64,000 nucleotides of DNA from Sinisalibacter lacisalsi (GTDB taxonomy: Bacteria > Pseudomonadota > Alphaproteobacteria > Rhodobacterales > Rhodobacteraceae): positions 84,501 through 148,500 of the forward strand of contig NZ_BMGI01000001.1 in assembly GCF_014640115.1 (NCBI RefSeq), given 5' to 3'. Under the pieces are notes generated by a model, which was not told the origin of the DNA, made no database searches, and worked only from the letters and a program-made list of their open reading frames with translations. The position numbers and the translations under genes were made by a program. The first letter of the stretch is position 1, and each line of letters begins with the position of its first letter. This document shows, one piece after another, positions 29,491-39,111 of the stretch.

Positions 29491-30273
29491 ATCGAAACTG
29501 GCAAACACCGGCGCGTGATCGGACGGCTGCGGCCAGCCACGCACCTCGCGGCGGATACGGCTGGAATGGGCCGCGTTGGAAATATCGGGCGTGGCCCAGA
29601 TGTGATCGAGCCGGCGGCCCTTGTCGGCGGCGTCCCAGTCCGGTGCGCGGTAGGACCACCAGGAATAGAGGTTGCCCTCGGGAATATCCTGTCTCGTGAT
29701 ATCCACCCACCTGCCCGCCTCCTGCGTCTGCGCAAGGTGCTCCACCTCGACGGGCGTGTGGCTCACCACCTTCAGGAGCTGCTTGTGGTTCCACACGTCG
29801 TCTTCACGCGGCGCGATGTTGAGGTCGCCCACGAGGATCGACCTTTCGAACCGCTCGTAATGGAACCAGTCACGCATCTCGGTGAGGTAGTCGAGCTTCT
29901 GGCCGAACTTCACGTTGATTTCCCGGTCGGGCTTGTCGCCGCCTGCGGGGACGTAGAAATTGTGGATCACCACGCCGTTCTCCAGCCGCGCGGCCACATG
30001 ACGGGCATGGCCGAGCGCGGCGAAATCCATCTCGCCCATGTCCTCCAGCGGCAGTTTCGACAGGATCGCCACGCCGTTGTAGCCCTTCTGCCCACGCGCC
30101 ACCATGTGATGGTAGCCCAGCGCGTGGAACCCCTCGGTCGGGATCTTCTCGACCGGGCTCTTGCATTCCTGCAGGCAGAGAACATCTGGCGCGTCCTCTT
30201 CCATGAGCCGTTTCACGAGCCCCTCGCGCAGTCGCACGGAATTGATGTTCCAGGTTGCCAATGTGAAGCTCAT
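29485..30273 (-). CDS. xth: Exodeoxyribonuclease III (AP endonuclease)
   Basis: 262-residue DNA repair nuclease that cuts at abasic sites and degrades 3' ends. Catalytic motifs of the EEP fold: WNINSVR, LQECKSP (metal-binding Glu), GYNGVAILSK, GDLNIAP (Asp and Asn), GRRLDHIW and the C-terminal SDHAPV (Asp-His). Length matches XthA. Its stop codon is shared palindromically with the SGNH hydrolase gene. Confidence 0.93.
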   Translation of the reverse strand: MSFTLATWNINSVRLREGLVKRLMEEDAPDVLCLQECKSPVEKIPTEGFHALGYHHMVARGQKGYNGVAILSKLPLEDMGEMDFAALGHARHVAARLENGVVIHNFYVPAGGDKPDREINVKFGQKLDYLTEMRDWFHYERFERSILVGDLNIAPREDDVWNHKQLLKVVSHTPVEVEHLAQTQEAGRWVDITRQDIPEGNLYSWWSYRAPDWDAADKGRRLDHIWATPDISNAAHSSRIRREVRGWPQPSDHAPVFASFDL

Positions 30274-30315
30274 GAGGCCCTCCGAGGTGCAGCGCGGCCC
30301 ACCCTATAGCCATTC

Positions 30316-30343
30316 AAAACCCGGGGAAACCGCTCCCCCGGGG
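30316..30343 (-). terminator. Rho-independent terminator of the alkB-type gene
   Basis: CCCGGGG (30320-30326) pairs with CCCCGGG (30336-30342) around a 9-nt loop; read on the minus strand the stem is followed by TTTT. It lies 65-90 bases after the hydroxylase stop, on the promoter side of xth. Confidence 0.7.
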
Positions 30344-30406
30344 CCTTGGCGAAAAATGTGGATGGTCAGGGCAGGCGGTCCGCAGACACGCCCGGCCGAC
30401 AGCGTT

Positions 30407-31546
30407 TCAGCGAATGGCCGGATCGGGAAAGTCACCGCGCTTGTAGGGCTCCCAATCGGTGATTTCCGGGTAGTGATCCTTGCGCCACTTGCGCACCCGC
30501 GGGTTCATCACCCGGCGCCAAAGCGGCGGCACCATCGCGGCGAGCGCCATCAGCGGATAGCCCAGCGGCAGTTGCGGCGCCTTGTCTTCGGGGTAGGTCT
30601 GCAACAGCGGGTAGCGGCGGGCCGGCTTGTAGTGATGATCGGAATGACGCTGGAGATTGATGAACTGCCAGCTCGTCGCCTTGTGATCGGCGTTCCAGCT
30701 GTGATGCGGGCGCACCGGCTCGTATTTGCCGTTGCCGAGATATTTGCGCGTCAGCCCGTAGTGCTCGACGTAATTCGTCAGCTCCAACTGCCAGATCGCC
30801 ACGAAGGCCTGGAAAGCGAAGAGCCCGAGCCCCTCCCATCCGCCCACAAGAAGCGCAAGGATAAGGGCGCCCATCTGAAGCGCGGCGTAACGCCAGAACG
30901 GGTTGGCCCCGTCGAAGGGCGCAAGACCGCGCCGGGCCAGCATCGCCTTTTCTGCCCGCCAGGCCGAGGCCAGACCGCTCACCAGCACCCGCAGGAAGTA
31001 GCGGTGAAACCCCTCGCTATAGCGCGCCGTCACCGCGTCGCGCCGGGTGCCGACCCAGGGGTGATGCACCAGGAGATGCTCGGTGCGGAAATGGCTGTAG
31101 AGCACGGTGGCGAGCAGGAGATCGCCCAGCCAGCGCTCGAACCGATCGGACTGGTGCAGAAGCTCATGGGCATAGACGATGCCGATCGACCCGGTCAGCA
31201 CGCCCACGCCGAAGAACACGCCGAGCTTTTCCCAGCCGGTGAGGTGGGTGGAGCCGGTCACATACCAGATCGTGCCGTAGATCAGCACAACCTGGATCGG
31301 CAGCCAGATCCAGGTGATGAACTTGTACCAGAACAGGTAGCTGTCTGGGGTTTCGGGATCGGGGTTCTCGGTATTGCGCCCGAGCACCGTGTCAAGCCCG
31401 GCATAGAGCCACCACGCGCCGAGCGGCGGCAAGAGCATCGCCCATCCGCCGTAGCGCGCCGAGAGGATCACCAGCGGCAGGAGCAGGAGCGAAACCCAGA
31501 ACGGCAGGGCGGATGAGAACCGGGCGATCATGGGAGCGGGGATCAT
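30407..31546 (-). CDS. alkB: AlkB-type membrane diiron alkane 1-monooxygenase
   Basis: 379-residue integral membrane hydroxylase that would insert oxygen at the terminal carbon of alkanes or related chains. The His clusters that bind the diiron centre are present: HELLHQ, EHLLVHH and LQRHSDHH, together with NYVEHYGLTR. Six hydrophobic segments precede or surround them. No rubredoxin, rubredoxin reductase or alkane regulator is in the window, so the electron donors must be encoded elsewhere. The start at 31546 (MIPAPM) has a weak ribosome site; 31531 is an alternative. Confidence 0.87.
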   Translation of the reverse strand: MIPAPMIARFSSALPFWVSLLLLPLVILSARYGGWAMLLPPLGAWWLYAGLDTVLGRNTENPDPETPDSYLFWYKFITWIWLPIQVVLIYGTIWYVTGSTHLTGWEKLGVFFGVGVLTGSIGIVYAHELLHQSDRFERWLGDLLLATVLYSHFRTEHLLVHHPWVGTRRDAVTARYSEGFHRYFLRVLVSGLASAWRAEKAMLARRGLAPFDGANPFWRYAALQMGALILALLVGGWEGLGLFAFQAFVAIWQLELTNYVEHYGLTRKYLGNGKYEPVRPHHSWNADHKATSWQFINLQRHSDHHYKPARRYPLLQTYPEDKAPQLPLGYPLMALAAMVPPLWRRVMNPRVRKWRKDHYPEITDWEPYKRGDFPDPAIR

Positions 31547-31620
31547 GGCACAACCTTTCGGAACCCTCGGGCAAGCATAGGCCGGGTCGCCGGCCGGCTC
31601 AACGGGTGCGGTGCAATCAC

Positions 31621-32676
31621 TCAGGCGGGATCGAGCGCGGTGCGGGCAAGATCGAAGGCCTTGCGCATCACCGTTGGCAGATCCGACGGCCGCAGCGCGG
31701 CCACGAACTCGCCGCGCACCGGCGCGCAATCGGCGGGAAGTTCGGCCACGCGCAGCGCGAGCCGCAGGTGAAAATGCGTGAATGTATGGCGCACCTCCGC
31801 CCCGGGATCGCGCCAATCGGCATCGGCGGGGGGAGACTGGACGCCCGAGCCATCCCAGCCACCACCGGGCCAGCCGAGCATCCCCCCCAGAAGCCCACCA
31901 TCGGGCCGCCGTTCAAGAAGCCATGCGCCGTCTTGCCGCCGCCCGACAAAGGCCACGCCATGGCGCACGGGCTTGGGCTTTTTCGCTTCACGCGCGGGCA
32001 GGTCGGCCGCAACACCGCCGGCCCGGGCGCGGCAGTCGTCCCGCCAGGGGCAGATCCCGCAGGCGGGGCGCTTGGGGGTGCAGATCGTTGCGCCGAGGTC
32101 CATCACCGCCTGGGCATAGTCGCCCGGGCGCCTGTGCGGGGTCATCTCCGCTGCCCGTTCGCGCAACTCGGGCTTGGCGCCGGGCAATGGCGTTTCCACC
32201 CGGAAGAGCCGCGCCATCACCCGCTCGACGTTGCCATCCACCACCGTCTCGGGCCGATCGAAGGCAATCGCGGCGATCGCCGCTGCGGTGTAGGGGCCGA
32301 TCCCGGGAAGAGCGCGCAGCGCCTCGGCGGAATCGGGAAAAACGCCCCCGTGTTCGCCCGCCACGATGCGGGCGCACTTGAGCAAGTTGCGCGCGCGGGC
32401 GTAATAACCAAGCCCCGCCCATTCACCCATGACCTGTCCGTCATCCGCCGCCGCGAGCGCCTCGACGGTGGGCCAGAGTTCGAGAAACCGGGTGAAATAC
32501 GCTTTCACCGCCGCCACCGTCGTTTGCTGGAGCATGATTTCGGAAAGCCAGACGGCGTAAGGGTCGGCCCGCTGCCCCGCGCTGCCGGCGCCGGGGGCCA
32601 CGCGCCACGGCAATTCGCGGGCGTGGCGGTCATACCAGCCAAGGAGTTCTGCCGCCATTATCGCCGCGTCACGCAT
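31621..32676 (-). CDS. mutY: A/G-specific adenine DNA glycosylase
   Basis: Removes adenine mispaired with 8-oxoguanine. 351 residues: HhH region with LPGIGPYTAAAIAAIAF and catalytic Asp in VVDGNVERV, LSEIMLQQTTVAAV near residue 45 with the catalytic Glu, a four-cysteine [4Fe-4S] loop of spacing C-x6-C-x2-C-x5-C (CTPKRPACGICPWRDDC), and a C-terminal NUDIX-like domain that reads the 8-oxoG strand. Divergent from DUF721. Confidence 0.95.
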   Translation of the reverse strand: MRDAAIMAAELLGWYDRHARELPWRVAPGAGSAGQRADPYAVWLSEIMLQQTTVAAVKAYFTRFLELWPTVEALAAADDGQVMGEWAGLGYYARARNLLKCARIVAGEHGGVFPDSAEALRALPGIGPYTAAAIAAIAFDRPETVVDGNVERVMARLFRVETPLPGAKPELRERAAEMTPHRRPGDYAQAVMDLGATICTPKRPACGICPWRDDCRARAGGVAADLPAREAKKPKPVRHGVAFVGRRQDGAWLLERRPDGGLLGGMLGWPGGGWDGSGVQSPPADADWRDPGAEVRHTFTHFHLRLALRVAELPADCAPVRGEFVAALRPSDLPTVMRKAFDLARTALDPA

Positions 32677-32755
32677 GTTTTATTCGCCTCCGCCGGTTTG
32701 AAGTGGCACAGCCGCGCCATGGGCCCTAGTATCCTGACCTCGAAAGGGTAAGCCA

Positions 32756-33286
32756 GTGACCACACGGAAAAATGAGCCGGACCGTCGCATGCGGGGCTTC
32801 GAGCGCACCTCGAGCCTGCTAGGTCCGCGCATCCGCAAGGCTGGCGAAACCCGTGGCTTCGCCGTCACCCGGCTGCTCACCCATTGGGACGAGATAGCCG
32901 GGCCGGACGTGGCGCGCATCGCCCGGCCGGTCGAGATTCACTATGGGCGCGAGAAGGGCTTCGGGGCCACGCTCGTCCTGCTCACCACCGGGGCAAACGC
33001 GCCGATGCTGGAAATGCAGAAGGAAAAGATCCGCGAGAAGGTGAACGCCACCTATGGTTACGCCGCGATCTCGCGTATCCGCATCACCCAGACAGCCCCC
33101 ACCGGTTTTGCCGAAGGCCAGGCCCAGTTCACCCGGCCAAGCCGCGAGGCGCCCGCCAAGCCCGACCCCGAGATCGCCGCGCGCGCGCACATGACCGCCG
33201 AGGGCGTCCATGACGAAAGCCTGCGCGCCGCGCTTGAAACACTGGCGCAAAACGTCCTATCCCGCCGGAAAGACCCGGCCGACTGA
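32756..33286 (+). CDS. DUF721 (DciA-like) protein
   Basis: 176 residues. The N-terminal domain (about 15-110; VTRLLTHWDEIAGPDVARIARPVEI) is the DUF721 fold, whose members include DciA, the loader or operator of the replicative helicase DnaB in bacteria without DnaC. The tail (110-176) is Pro/Ala-rich and less conserved. It starts at GTG 32756, with AAGGGTAA upstream. The mutY / DUF721 / dsbA order is typical of Rhodobacterales. Helicase function is by family only. Confidence 0.82.
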   Translation: MTTRKNEPDRRMRGFERTSSLLGPRIRKAGETRGFAVTRLLTHWDEIAGPDVARIARPVEIHYGREKGFGATLVLLTTGANAPMLEMQKEKIREKVNATYGYAAISRIRITQTAPTGFAEGQAQFTRPSREAPAKPDPEIAARAHMTAEGVHDESLRAALETLAQNVLSRRKDPAD

Positions 33287-33296
33287 GAGGAACTCA

Positions 33297-33965
33297 ATGA
33301 CCCGCATTCTTCCCGTTATCGCCCTTGTGCTCGCGGCCGTCGCCGGCGGCGCATGGTATCTGACCCAGCCCGCCGGAAGCGGCGTGGTGACACCCGCCGA
33401 GGCGCAGACAACCGCCGAAACCCCCGACGCCGACATGATCCTGCCCGACCGGGTGCTCGGCAGCGAAGACGCGCCGGTGACCGTGGTGGTCTATTCCTCC
33501 TACACCTGCCCGCATTGCGCCAACTTCCATGCCGACCAGTTCAAGAACCTGAAGGCCGAGTACATCGACACCGGCAAGGTGCGCTACGTGCACCGCGAGG
33601 TCTATTTCGATCGCTACGCGCTGTGGGGCGGGATGATCGCCAATTGCGGCGGCGACATGCGGTATTTTGGTATCGCCGACATGCTCTACGAACAGCAGAA
33701 AGACTGGATCGGCTCCGGCGATGGCGACGAGATTCTCGGCAACCTGCGCCGGATGGGCAAAACCGCCGGTCTGTCGGACGACGAGGTCGACGCCTGTTTC
33801 GCCGATCAGGAGATGGCCACCAAGCTTGTCGCCACCTACCAGTCCACCGCCGAGGCCGATGGCATCAACGCCACGCCGACGCTCGTGATCGACGGCGAGA
33901 AGCATTCCAACATGAGCTACGACGCGCTCAAGGACATCATCGAAGAGCGGCTGGCGGCTCAGTAA
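33297..33965 (+). CDS. DsbA-family periplasmic thiol:disulfide oxidoreductase
   Basis: 222 residues. The N-terminal hydrophobic segment (3-22) is a signal peptide or anchor; the thioredoxin domain has the active site YTCPHC (Cys71 and Cys74) and the cis-Pro loop INATPTLVIDG, with the helical insertion between them. The CPHC motif is that of DsbA, the oxidant of secreted proteins. Its last 7 bases overlap the end of the convergent lpxK gene. AGAGGAAC precedes the start. Confidence 0.9.
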   Translation: MTRILPVIALVLAAVAGGAWYLTQPAGSGVVTPAEAQTTAETPDADMILPDRVLGSEDAPVTVVVYSSYTCPHCANFHADQFKNLKAEYIDTGKVRYVHREVYFDRYALWGGMIANCGGDMRYFGIADMLYEQQKDWIGSGDGDEILGNLRRMGKTAGLSDDEVDACFADQEMATKLVATYQSTAEADGINATPTLVIDGEKHSNMSYDALKDIIEERLAAQ

Positions 33966-34906
33966 GCGCCCGGCAGGCGCGCATCCAGCGCCGCCCAGTC
34001 GTCGAGTTCGAGGCGCACGGGCAGGCTGAGCACCTTCTGGCGAAAGGCGCGGGGCAGTCGCACCGCGTCTTTTTCCGTTGTGACGAGCTGCGCCCCCCGC
34101 AGCCGCGCCTCGGCATCAAGCCGGGCCATCAGCGCAGGCGTGAGTTCCTGGTGATCGGTGAGCGCCTGCGCCCGCAACAGGTTGGCGCCAAGCCCCCGCA
34201 GCGTGGTGAAGAACCGCTCCGGCGCGCCGATGCCCGCGAAGGCCACCACGTCGAGCCCTTGCCAGTCCATCCCGGTGGTCAGCGGCTCCAGCCGTGCCGT
34301 GAGATGCGGACAGGGCAGCGCGCCGCCCCAATCCTCGCAAAACCGCGTCTGCGCCGCATCGGGCCCGACGGTGACGAGAAGATCGGCCGCGGCGAGCCCC
34401 GGCCCGAGCCGGCGTTTCAGCGGCCCGAGCGGCCAGGCATAGCCATTGCCGAACCCGCGCGCCGCGTTCTCCACGAGGATCCGCAGATCCGCGGCCACCG
34501 GGCCTTCGGGCACGCCGCCGTCGAGCACCACGATCTGCGCGCCTGCAGACATCGCCGCGCGCACGCCCTCACCCGGCTCCGCCGCCACCCAAGTGGGCGC
34601 GAAAGCGGCGATGAGAAGCGGCTCATCGCCCACCTCCGCCACCGAATGGCGGCGCTCGTCGACCCGAAGCGGCACCCCCTCCCCGGCGGTGACAACGTGA
34701 ACCGCGCGCCCCTTCATCGCCAGCCGCTGCGCCAGCGCGATGACCATGGGCGTCTTGCCGCTGCCCTCCGGCGTCAGGCTGCCCACCGCCACGACCGGAA
34801 CCGGCAGCCGCCGGGGTGCGGCCCGGCGCGCGGTGCGTCCGGGCGCGATGGGGCCGATCAGGCGCAGGAGCGCGCCGGGCGGGCGATACCAGAACCGCGG
34901 CGCCAT
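33959..34906 (-). CDS. lpxK: Tetraacyldisaccharide 4'-kinase (divergent)
   Basis: 315 residues homologous over its length to LpxK, which phosphorylates the lipid A disaccharide. The family frame is clear (VGDEPLLIAAFAP, ARGFGNGYAWPLGPL, LVTTEKDAVRLP). Several catalytic motifs are altered, though: the P-loop reads LTPEGSGKTP instead of the usual GGTGKTP, the SRGYGG stretch reads TAGEGV, and the DDGFQ motif reads DGGVP. Activity is therefore doubtful or specialised. Downstream of waaA, with a 2-base gap, and in the same operon. Confidence 0.8.
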   Translation of the reverse strand: MAPRFWYRPPGALLRLIGPIAPGRTARRAAPRRLPVPVVAVGSLTPEGSGKTPMVIALAQRLAMKGRAVHVVTAGEGVPLRVDERRHSVAEVGDEPLLIAAFAPTWVAAEPGEGVRAAMSAGAQIVVLDGGVPEGPVAADLRILVENAARGFGNGYAWPLGPLKRRLGPGLAAADLLVTVGPDAAQTRFCEDWGGALPCPHLTARLEPLTTGMDWQGLDVVAFAGIGAPERFFTTLRGLGANLLRAQALTDHQELTPALMARLDAEARLRGAQLVTTEKDAVRLPRAFRQKVLSLPVRLELDDWAALDARLPGAY

Positions 34907-34908
34907 GG

Positions 34909-36207
34909 TCAGAGTCCCCGCGCGTCGAGCGCATCGAGCACCAGCGTCACCACCCGGTCGGTCGCTTCCGCGCCGGAGGTCGTCACTTCCCAGGCCGCGG
35001 CCGCCATTTCGGCAACGTGATCGGGTGCGAGCAAGTGTTCCACCGCGCGCGCCAGGCTCTCCGTATCGGTCACCGCGCGCGCCGCGCCGGCCTCGCGCAG
35101 CCGCGTGTAGCTTTCGCGCCAGAGCCCGAGGTGCGGGCCGAACAGAACCGCCGAGCCCAGCGCGGCCGCTTCGTAGGGATTGCGCACGCCAAAGCCGGAC
35201 GCGCCCAGCAAGGTGCCCCCCATCAGCGAAACCGGCGACAGCCGATACCACAGCCCGAGTTCATCCGGCAGATCGGCGACGAATATCTCCAGTTCCGGTT
35301 CCGGTTCATCCTCCTGCGATCGCAGGCCAACGACCCATCCCCCCGCCTCCAGGTCCTTGGCAAGCTCGGCGCCGCTTTCAAGAGGGTCCGGCACGAGGAG
35401 CAAGAGCAGCCGGTGCGCGCGCCGCATCGCCTGCTGGTGTGCCGCCACGATCATCGGCACTTCGCCCGGTGTGGCGCCGGCGGCAAGCCAGACCGGCCGC
35501 GCGGCCAGAAGTTCGGCAAGCGTATCGCGCTCCGCCTGGCTGCAGGGCAGCGGCGCGCCGCCCTCCTGCAGGAAGCCCAGCGCCTCGATCCGGTCGGCGG
35601 GCACGCCAAGGGCGCGCAATCCCTCCGCCGAGCGCGTATCGCCGGCGAGAACATGCGAGAAGCGCGCCAGAAGCGCGCGCCGCAACCCCGGCAACCAGCG
35701 CCAGCCGGGCCGGTCCGGAACCCGGGCATCTATGAGAAACATCGGCACCCCGGCGCCATGCGCGGCCTCGATCAGCGAGGGCTCCAGGTGGTTGTCGGCC
35801 CAGATTGCCACGTCGGGCCGCCAATGCGCGACAAACCATTCAGCCCCCGGTCCAACCCCATACGGCGCCGATTGCAGAACAACATCGCGCGGCAGCCGTG
35901 CCACGAGCAGTTCGTCGGGCCCATGGCGGGCGGTGGTGATGAGAACCCCCAGATCGTCACGCTCCTCGCGCAGACGGTCAATCAGCTCGGGCACGCCCAG
36001 CGCCTCGGCCTCGCTGCCGACATGAAGCCAGACGAGCGGCCCCTCGGGGCGCGCAAGATCCGACGCGCCGAGTCTTTCCGCGCCCCGGGACGCATCTTCG
36101 CGCCCGGCTTTCATTTCCTGCCGCAAGAGCTTTTCCGCCCGCGCCCGCCCGCGCGCTTTGCGCGCCGCGAGGTAGAGCGCGAGGGCGAGGGCCGGTCCCC
36201 TGGCCAC
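34909..36207 (-). CDS. waaA: 3-deoxy-D-manno-octulosonic acid (Kdo) transferase (divergent)
   Basis: 432 residues; GT-B glycosyltransferase of the WaaA/KdtA family that adds Kdo to the lipid A precursor. The N-terminal membrane-proximal helix and VWLHVGSEAEALGV are seen; the catalytic Glu of the H-x-x-S-x-x-E pattern is kept, while neighbouring residues differ. The C-terminal phosphate/sugar-binding block reads GVRNPYEAAALGSAVLFGPH in place of the usual HNPLEPA motif. Begins with GTG at 36207. Pairs with lpxK. Confidence 0.8.
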   Translation of the reverse strand: MARGPALALALYLAARKARGRARAEKLLRQEMKAGREDASRGAERLGASDLARPEGPLVWLHVGSEAEALGVPELIDRLREERDDLGVLITTARHGPDELLVARLPRDVVLQSAPYGVGPGAEWFVAHWRPDVAIWADNHLEPSLIEAAHGAGVPMFLIDARVPDRPGWRWLPGLRRALLARFSHVLAGDTRSAEGLRALGVPADRIEALGFLQEGGAPLPCSQAERDTLAELLAARPVWLAAGATPGEVPMIVAAHQQAMRRAHRLLLLLVPDPLESGAELAKDLEAGGWVVGLRSQEDEPEPELEIFVADLPDELGLWYRLSPVSLMGGTLLGASGFGVRNPYEAAALGSAVLFGPHLGLWRESYTRLREAGAARAVTDTESLARAVEHLLAPDHVAEMAAAAWEVTTSGAEATDRVVTLVLDALDARGL

Positions 36208-36338
36208 GGCGGCTTAAGGTCTCAGGCCTGTGCGGGGGGCTCGGCCACCGCGCAAGGGAGTAAGCTCAAGGGTCATCGCGCCTCCGCATCGTTCCGATCG
36301 CGGCGACCGTAGATCACCGGCGCGGAAGCGAAAAGCCC

Positions 36339-36539
36339 TTACCCGAGCGCGTTGGCCTCGAAGCCCGCGGTCTTGATCGCGGCGATGATCTCGCTTTCGT
36401 CGAGCACGGCATCGACCTCGACCTCGCGCGCCTCCATGTCGAAGGACACGTCTGCGCCGGGATCGGCGTCAAGCAAGGCCCCCTCGATCGACGCCTTGCA
36501 ATGGCCGCAGCTCATTTCGGGAACGGAAAATCGGCTCAT
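36339..36539 (-). CDS. Heavy-metal-associated (HMA) copper chaperone
   Basis: 66-residue single HMA domain with the metal-binding motif MSCGHC (Cys-x2-Cys, residues 10-13) and a ferredoxin-like fold ending FEANALG. Start 36539 has GGAGGTGACC upstream. It is divergent from copA, separated by 130 bases that hold the CueR-type promoter, so it probably delivers Cu(I) to that pump (CopZ role). A short open extension upstream of the start has no ribosome site. Confidence 0.88.
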   Translation of the reverse strand: MSRFSVPEMSCGHCKASIEGALLDADPGADVSFDMEAREVEVDAVLDESEIIAAIKTAGFEANALG

Positions 36540-36611
36540 GGTCACCTCCAATCTACCCTTGAGGTAAGTGCGCGGTGCGGAGCCGGTCAACGGTCAAAAC
36601 GCGCGCGGGGC

Positions 36612-36642
36612 TTGACCTTCCAGTCACAGGAACCACTAAGTG
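36612..36642 (+). promoter_or_regulatory. MerR/CueR-type copA promoter
   Basis: A -35 element TTGACC (36612-36617) and -10-like TAAGTG (36637-36642) are separated by 19 bases, the over-long spacer typical of promoters controlled by MerR-family activators. Within the spacer the arms TTCC (36618-36621) and GGAA (36629-36632) are inverted around AGTCACA, and GACCTTCC matches the left half of known CueR/copper operators. CueR, encoded downstream of copA, is the expected regulator. Confidence 0.75.
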
Positions 36643-36669
36643 TTGCCTCAAAGCAATCATGGGTAGCAG

Positions 36670-39111
36670 ATGACCGATCTCACACTTCAAGTCGAAGGCA
36701 TGACCTGCGCCACCTGCGTGGGCAAGGTGGAGCGCACGCTCGACGATCTCGCATTCGTGCGCGGCGCCAGCGTCAACCTGGCAGGCGAAAGCGCCCAGAT
36801 GTCGGTCGAAGACCCTTCCGACCTCGCCCGCGCCGTCGAGGCGCTGGCCCACGCCGGCTATCCGGTGGTGACAGACCGGCTGGAGATCGCGATCGAGGGC
36901 CTGACCGACGCGGCGGCGGTTTCCAAGGTCGAACGCGCGCTCGTCGGCCTGCCCGGCGTGGTCGAGGCCCATGTGAACCTCGCGACCGAAACCGCAAACG
37001 TCACCATCGCCTCCGGCGCGGTGAAGCCTTCGGACGTGGCCGCCACGATCACGGCCACCGGCTATCCGGCGCGGGTGCGCACCGCCTCGGGGCAAGACAT
37101 GGCCCGTCGCAAGGCGCAAGAGATCTCCCGCCTGGGTTGGCTCACCCTTCTCGCGGCCGCCTTGACGCTGCCCGTTTTCATCGTCGAAATGGGGGGGCAC
37201 CTCGTTCCGGCGTTCCACAGCTGGGTTCATGACACGATCGGGATGCAAACCTCCCGCGTGCTGCAATTCCTGCTCACCGGGGCGGTGCTGGTCGGCCCCG
37301 GTCAGCGGTTCTACACGAAGGGCATCCCGCAGCTTCTGCAAGGCTCGCCCGACATGAACTCGCTGGTGGCCATGGGCACCGGCGCGGCATTTCTCTACTC
37401 CACCCTCGCCACCTTCGCGCCCGGGCTTTTCCCCGCCGGCACGGCGAACGTCTACTTCGAGAGCGCGGCGGTGATCGTGGTGCTCATCCTGTTCGGCCGC
37501 TGGATGGAGGCCCGCGCCAAGGGCCGCACCGGCGAGGCGATCCGCGCACTGATGCAGCTTCAGCCCAAGACCGCCCGCGTCGAGCGCGACGGCGCGACGG
37601 TGGAAATCGCCGCCGAAGAGATCGCGCCGGGCGATATCATCCTCGTTCGTCCGGGCGAGTCCGTCGCCACCGATGGCAAAGTGATATCCGGCGAGAGCTA
37701 CGTCGACGAAAGCATGATCACCGGCGAACCGGTGCCGGTGGAAAAAACGGAAGGCGCGAAGGTGACCGGCGGCACGGTCAACACCACCGGCGCGCTGCGG
37801 GTGGAGGCCACTCGTGTGGGGGCCGACACCACGCTCGCCCAGATCATCCGCATGGTCGAGCAGGCGCAGGGCGCCAAGCTGCCGATCCAGTCGCTCGTCG
37901 ACCGCGTCACGCGCTGGTTCGTGCCGGTGGTGATGGGAATCGCGGTGGTCTCGATCCTCGCCTGGCTTGCCTTCGGCCCTGATCCGGCGCTGAGCTTCGC
38001 GCTGGTGGCGGGGGTTTCGGTTCTGGTCATTGCCTGCCCCTGTGCCATGGGTCTCGCCACGCCCACCTCAATCATGGTGGGCACCGGGCGCGGCGCCGAG
38101 CTTGGCGTTCTGTTTCGCAAGGGCGACGCGCTGCAGGTGATGGAAGGGGTGAAGGTGGTGGCGCTCGACAAGACCGGCACCCTCACCGAGGGCCGGCCGG
38201 AATTGTCCGACATCGTGACCGCCGACGGGATGAGCGAGGCGGACGTGCTGCGCCTCGTCGCCGCCGCCGAGGCGCAATCGGAGCACCCGATCGCCTCCGC
38301 GATCCTGCGGGCCGCCGAGGAGCGGGGCATTGCCTTGCCCAAGGTGGACAAGTTTCGCGCCCTGCCGGGATACGGCATCAAGGCCGAGATCGAGGGCAAG
38401 ACGGTGCTCGTCGGCGCCGACCGGCTGATGGAGCGCGAGAAGATCGCGCTCGGCGCGCTCACCGACACCGCCGCCAGCCTCGCCCGCGACGGCAAGACGC
38501 CGCTCTACGCCGCGATCGACGGCGCCCCCGCGGCGGTGCTCGCGGTGGAAGACCCGATCAAGCCAAGCACGCCCGCCGCCATCGAGGCGCTGCACCGGAT
38601 GGGGCTGGAAGTGGCGATGATCACCGGCGACAACAGCGCCACGGCGGAGGCCATCGCGCAGCGTCTCGGTATCGACCACGTTACCGCCGAGGTGCTGCCG
38701 CGCGGCAAGGTGAAGGCGATCGAAGACCTGCGCGCGGCGCATGGCATCACCGCTTTCGTGGGCGACGGGATCAACGATGCCCCCGCGCTTGCCGCCGCCG
38801 ATATCGGCCTTGCCATCGGCACCGGCACCGACGTGGCCATCGGCGCGGCCGACGTGGTGCTGGTTTCGGGCGAACTGCCCGGCGTCGCCACGGCGATCCA
38901 CCTGTCGCGCCGCACAATGCGCAACATTCGCCAGAACCTGTTCTGGGCCTTCGGCTACAACGTGCTGCTGATCCCGGTCGCCGCCGGGCTGATCTACCCG
39001 GCCACCGGCCTTCTGCTCTCGCCGATGCTCGCCGCCTTCGCGATGGCGATGTCTTCGGTCTTCGTCCTTTCCAATGCGCTCCGGTTGCGCTTCGTGGAGG
39101 TGCCGTCATGA
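36670..39111 (+). CDS. copA: Cu(I)-exporting P1B-type ATPase
   Basis: 813 residues. The first HMA domain has the metal site MTCATC (Cys13, Cys16). The second HMA domain (about 70-140) has lost both cysteines (GLTDAAAV). Eight membrane helices follow; the transport site Cys456-Pro457-Cys458 lies in [13 protein letters not shown]. The P-domain has DKTGT with Asp500 phosphorylated, plus SEHPIA in the N-domain, [10 protein letters not shown] and C-terminal [12 protein letters not shown]. It exports cytosolic copper. Its stop overlaps the cueR ATG (ATGA), so the two are one operon. Confidence 0.95.
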   Translation: MTDLTLQVEGMTCATCVGKVERTLDDLAFVRGASVNLAGESAQMSVEDPSDLARAVEALAHAGYPVVTDRLEIAIEGLTDAAAVSKVERALVGLPGVVEAHVNLATETANVTIASGAVKPSDVAATITATGYPARVRTASGQDMARRKAQEISRLGWLTLLAAALTLPVFIVEMGGHLVPAFHSWVHDTIGMQTSRVLQFLLTGAVLVGPGQRFYTKGIPQLLQGSPDMNSLVAMGTGAAFLYSTLATFAPGLFPAGTANVYFESAAVIVVLILFGRWMEARAKGRTGEAIRALMQLQPKTARVERDGATVEIAAEEIAPGDIILVRPGESVATDGKVISGESYVDESMITGEPVPVEKTEGAKVTGGTVNTTGALRVEATRVGADTTLAQIIRMVEQAQGAKLPIQSLVDRVTRWFVPVVMGIAVVSILAWLAFGPDPALSFALVAGVSVLVIACPCAMGLATPTSIMVGTGRGAELGVLFRKGDALQVMEGVKVVALDKTGTLTEGRPELSDIVTADGMSEADVLRLVAAAEAQSEHPIASAILRAAEERGIALPKVDKFRALPGYGIKAEIEGKTVLVGADRLMEREKIALGALTDTAASLARDGKTPLYAAIDGAPAAVLAVEDPIKPSTPAAIEALHRMGLEVAMITGDNSATAEAIAQRLGIDHVTAEVLPRGKVKAIEDLRAAHGITAFVGDGINDAPALAAADIGLAIGTGTDVAIGAADVVLVSGELPGVATAIHLSRRTMRNIRQNLFWAFGYNVLLIPVAAGLIYPATGLLLSPMLAAFAMAMSSVFVLSNALRLRFVEVPS

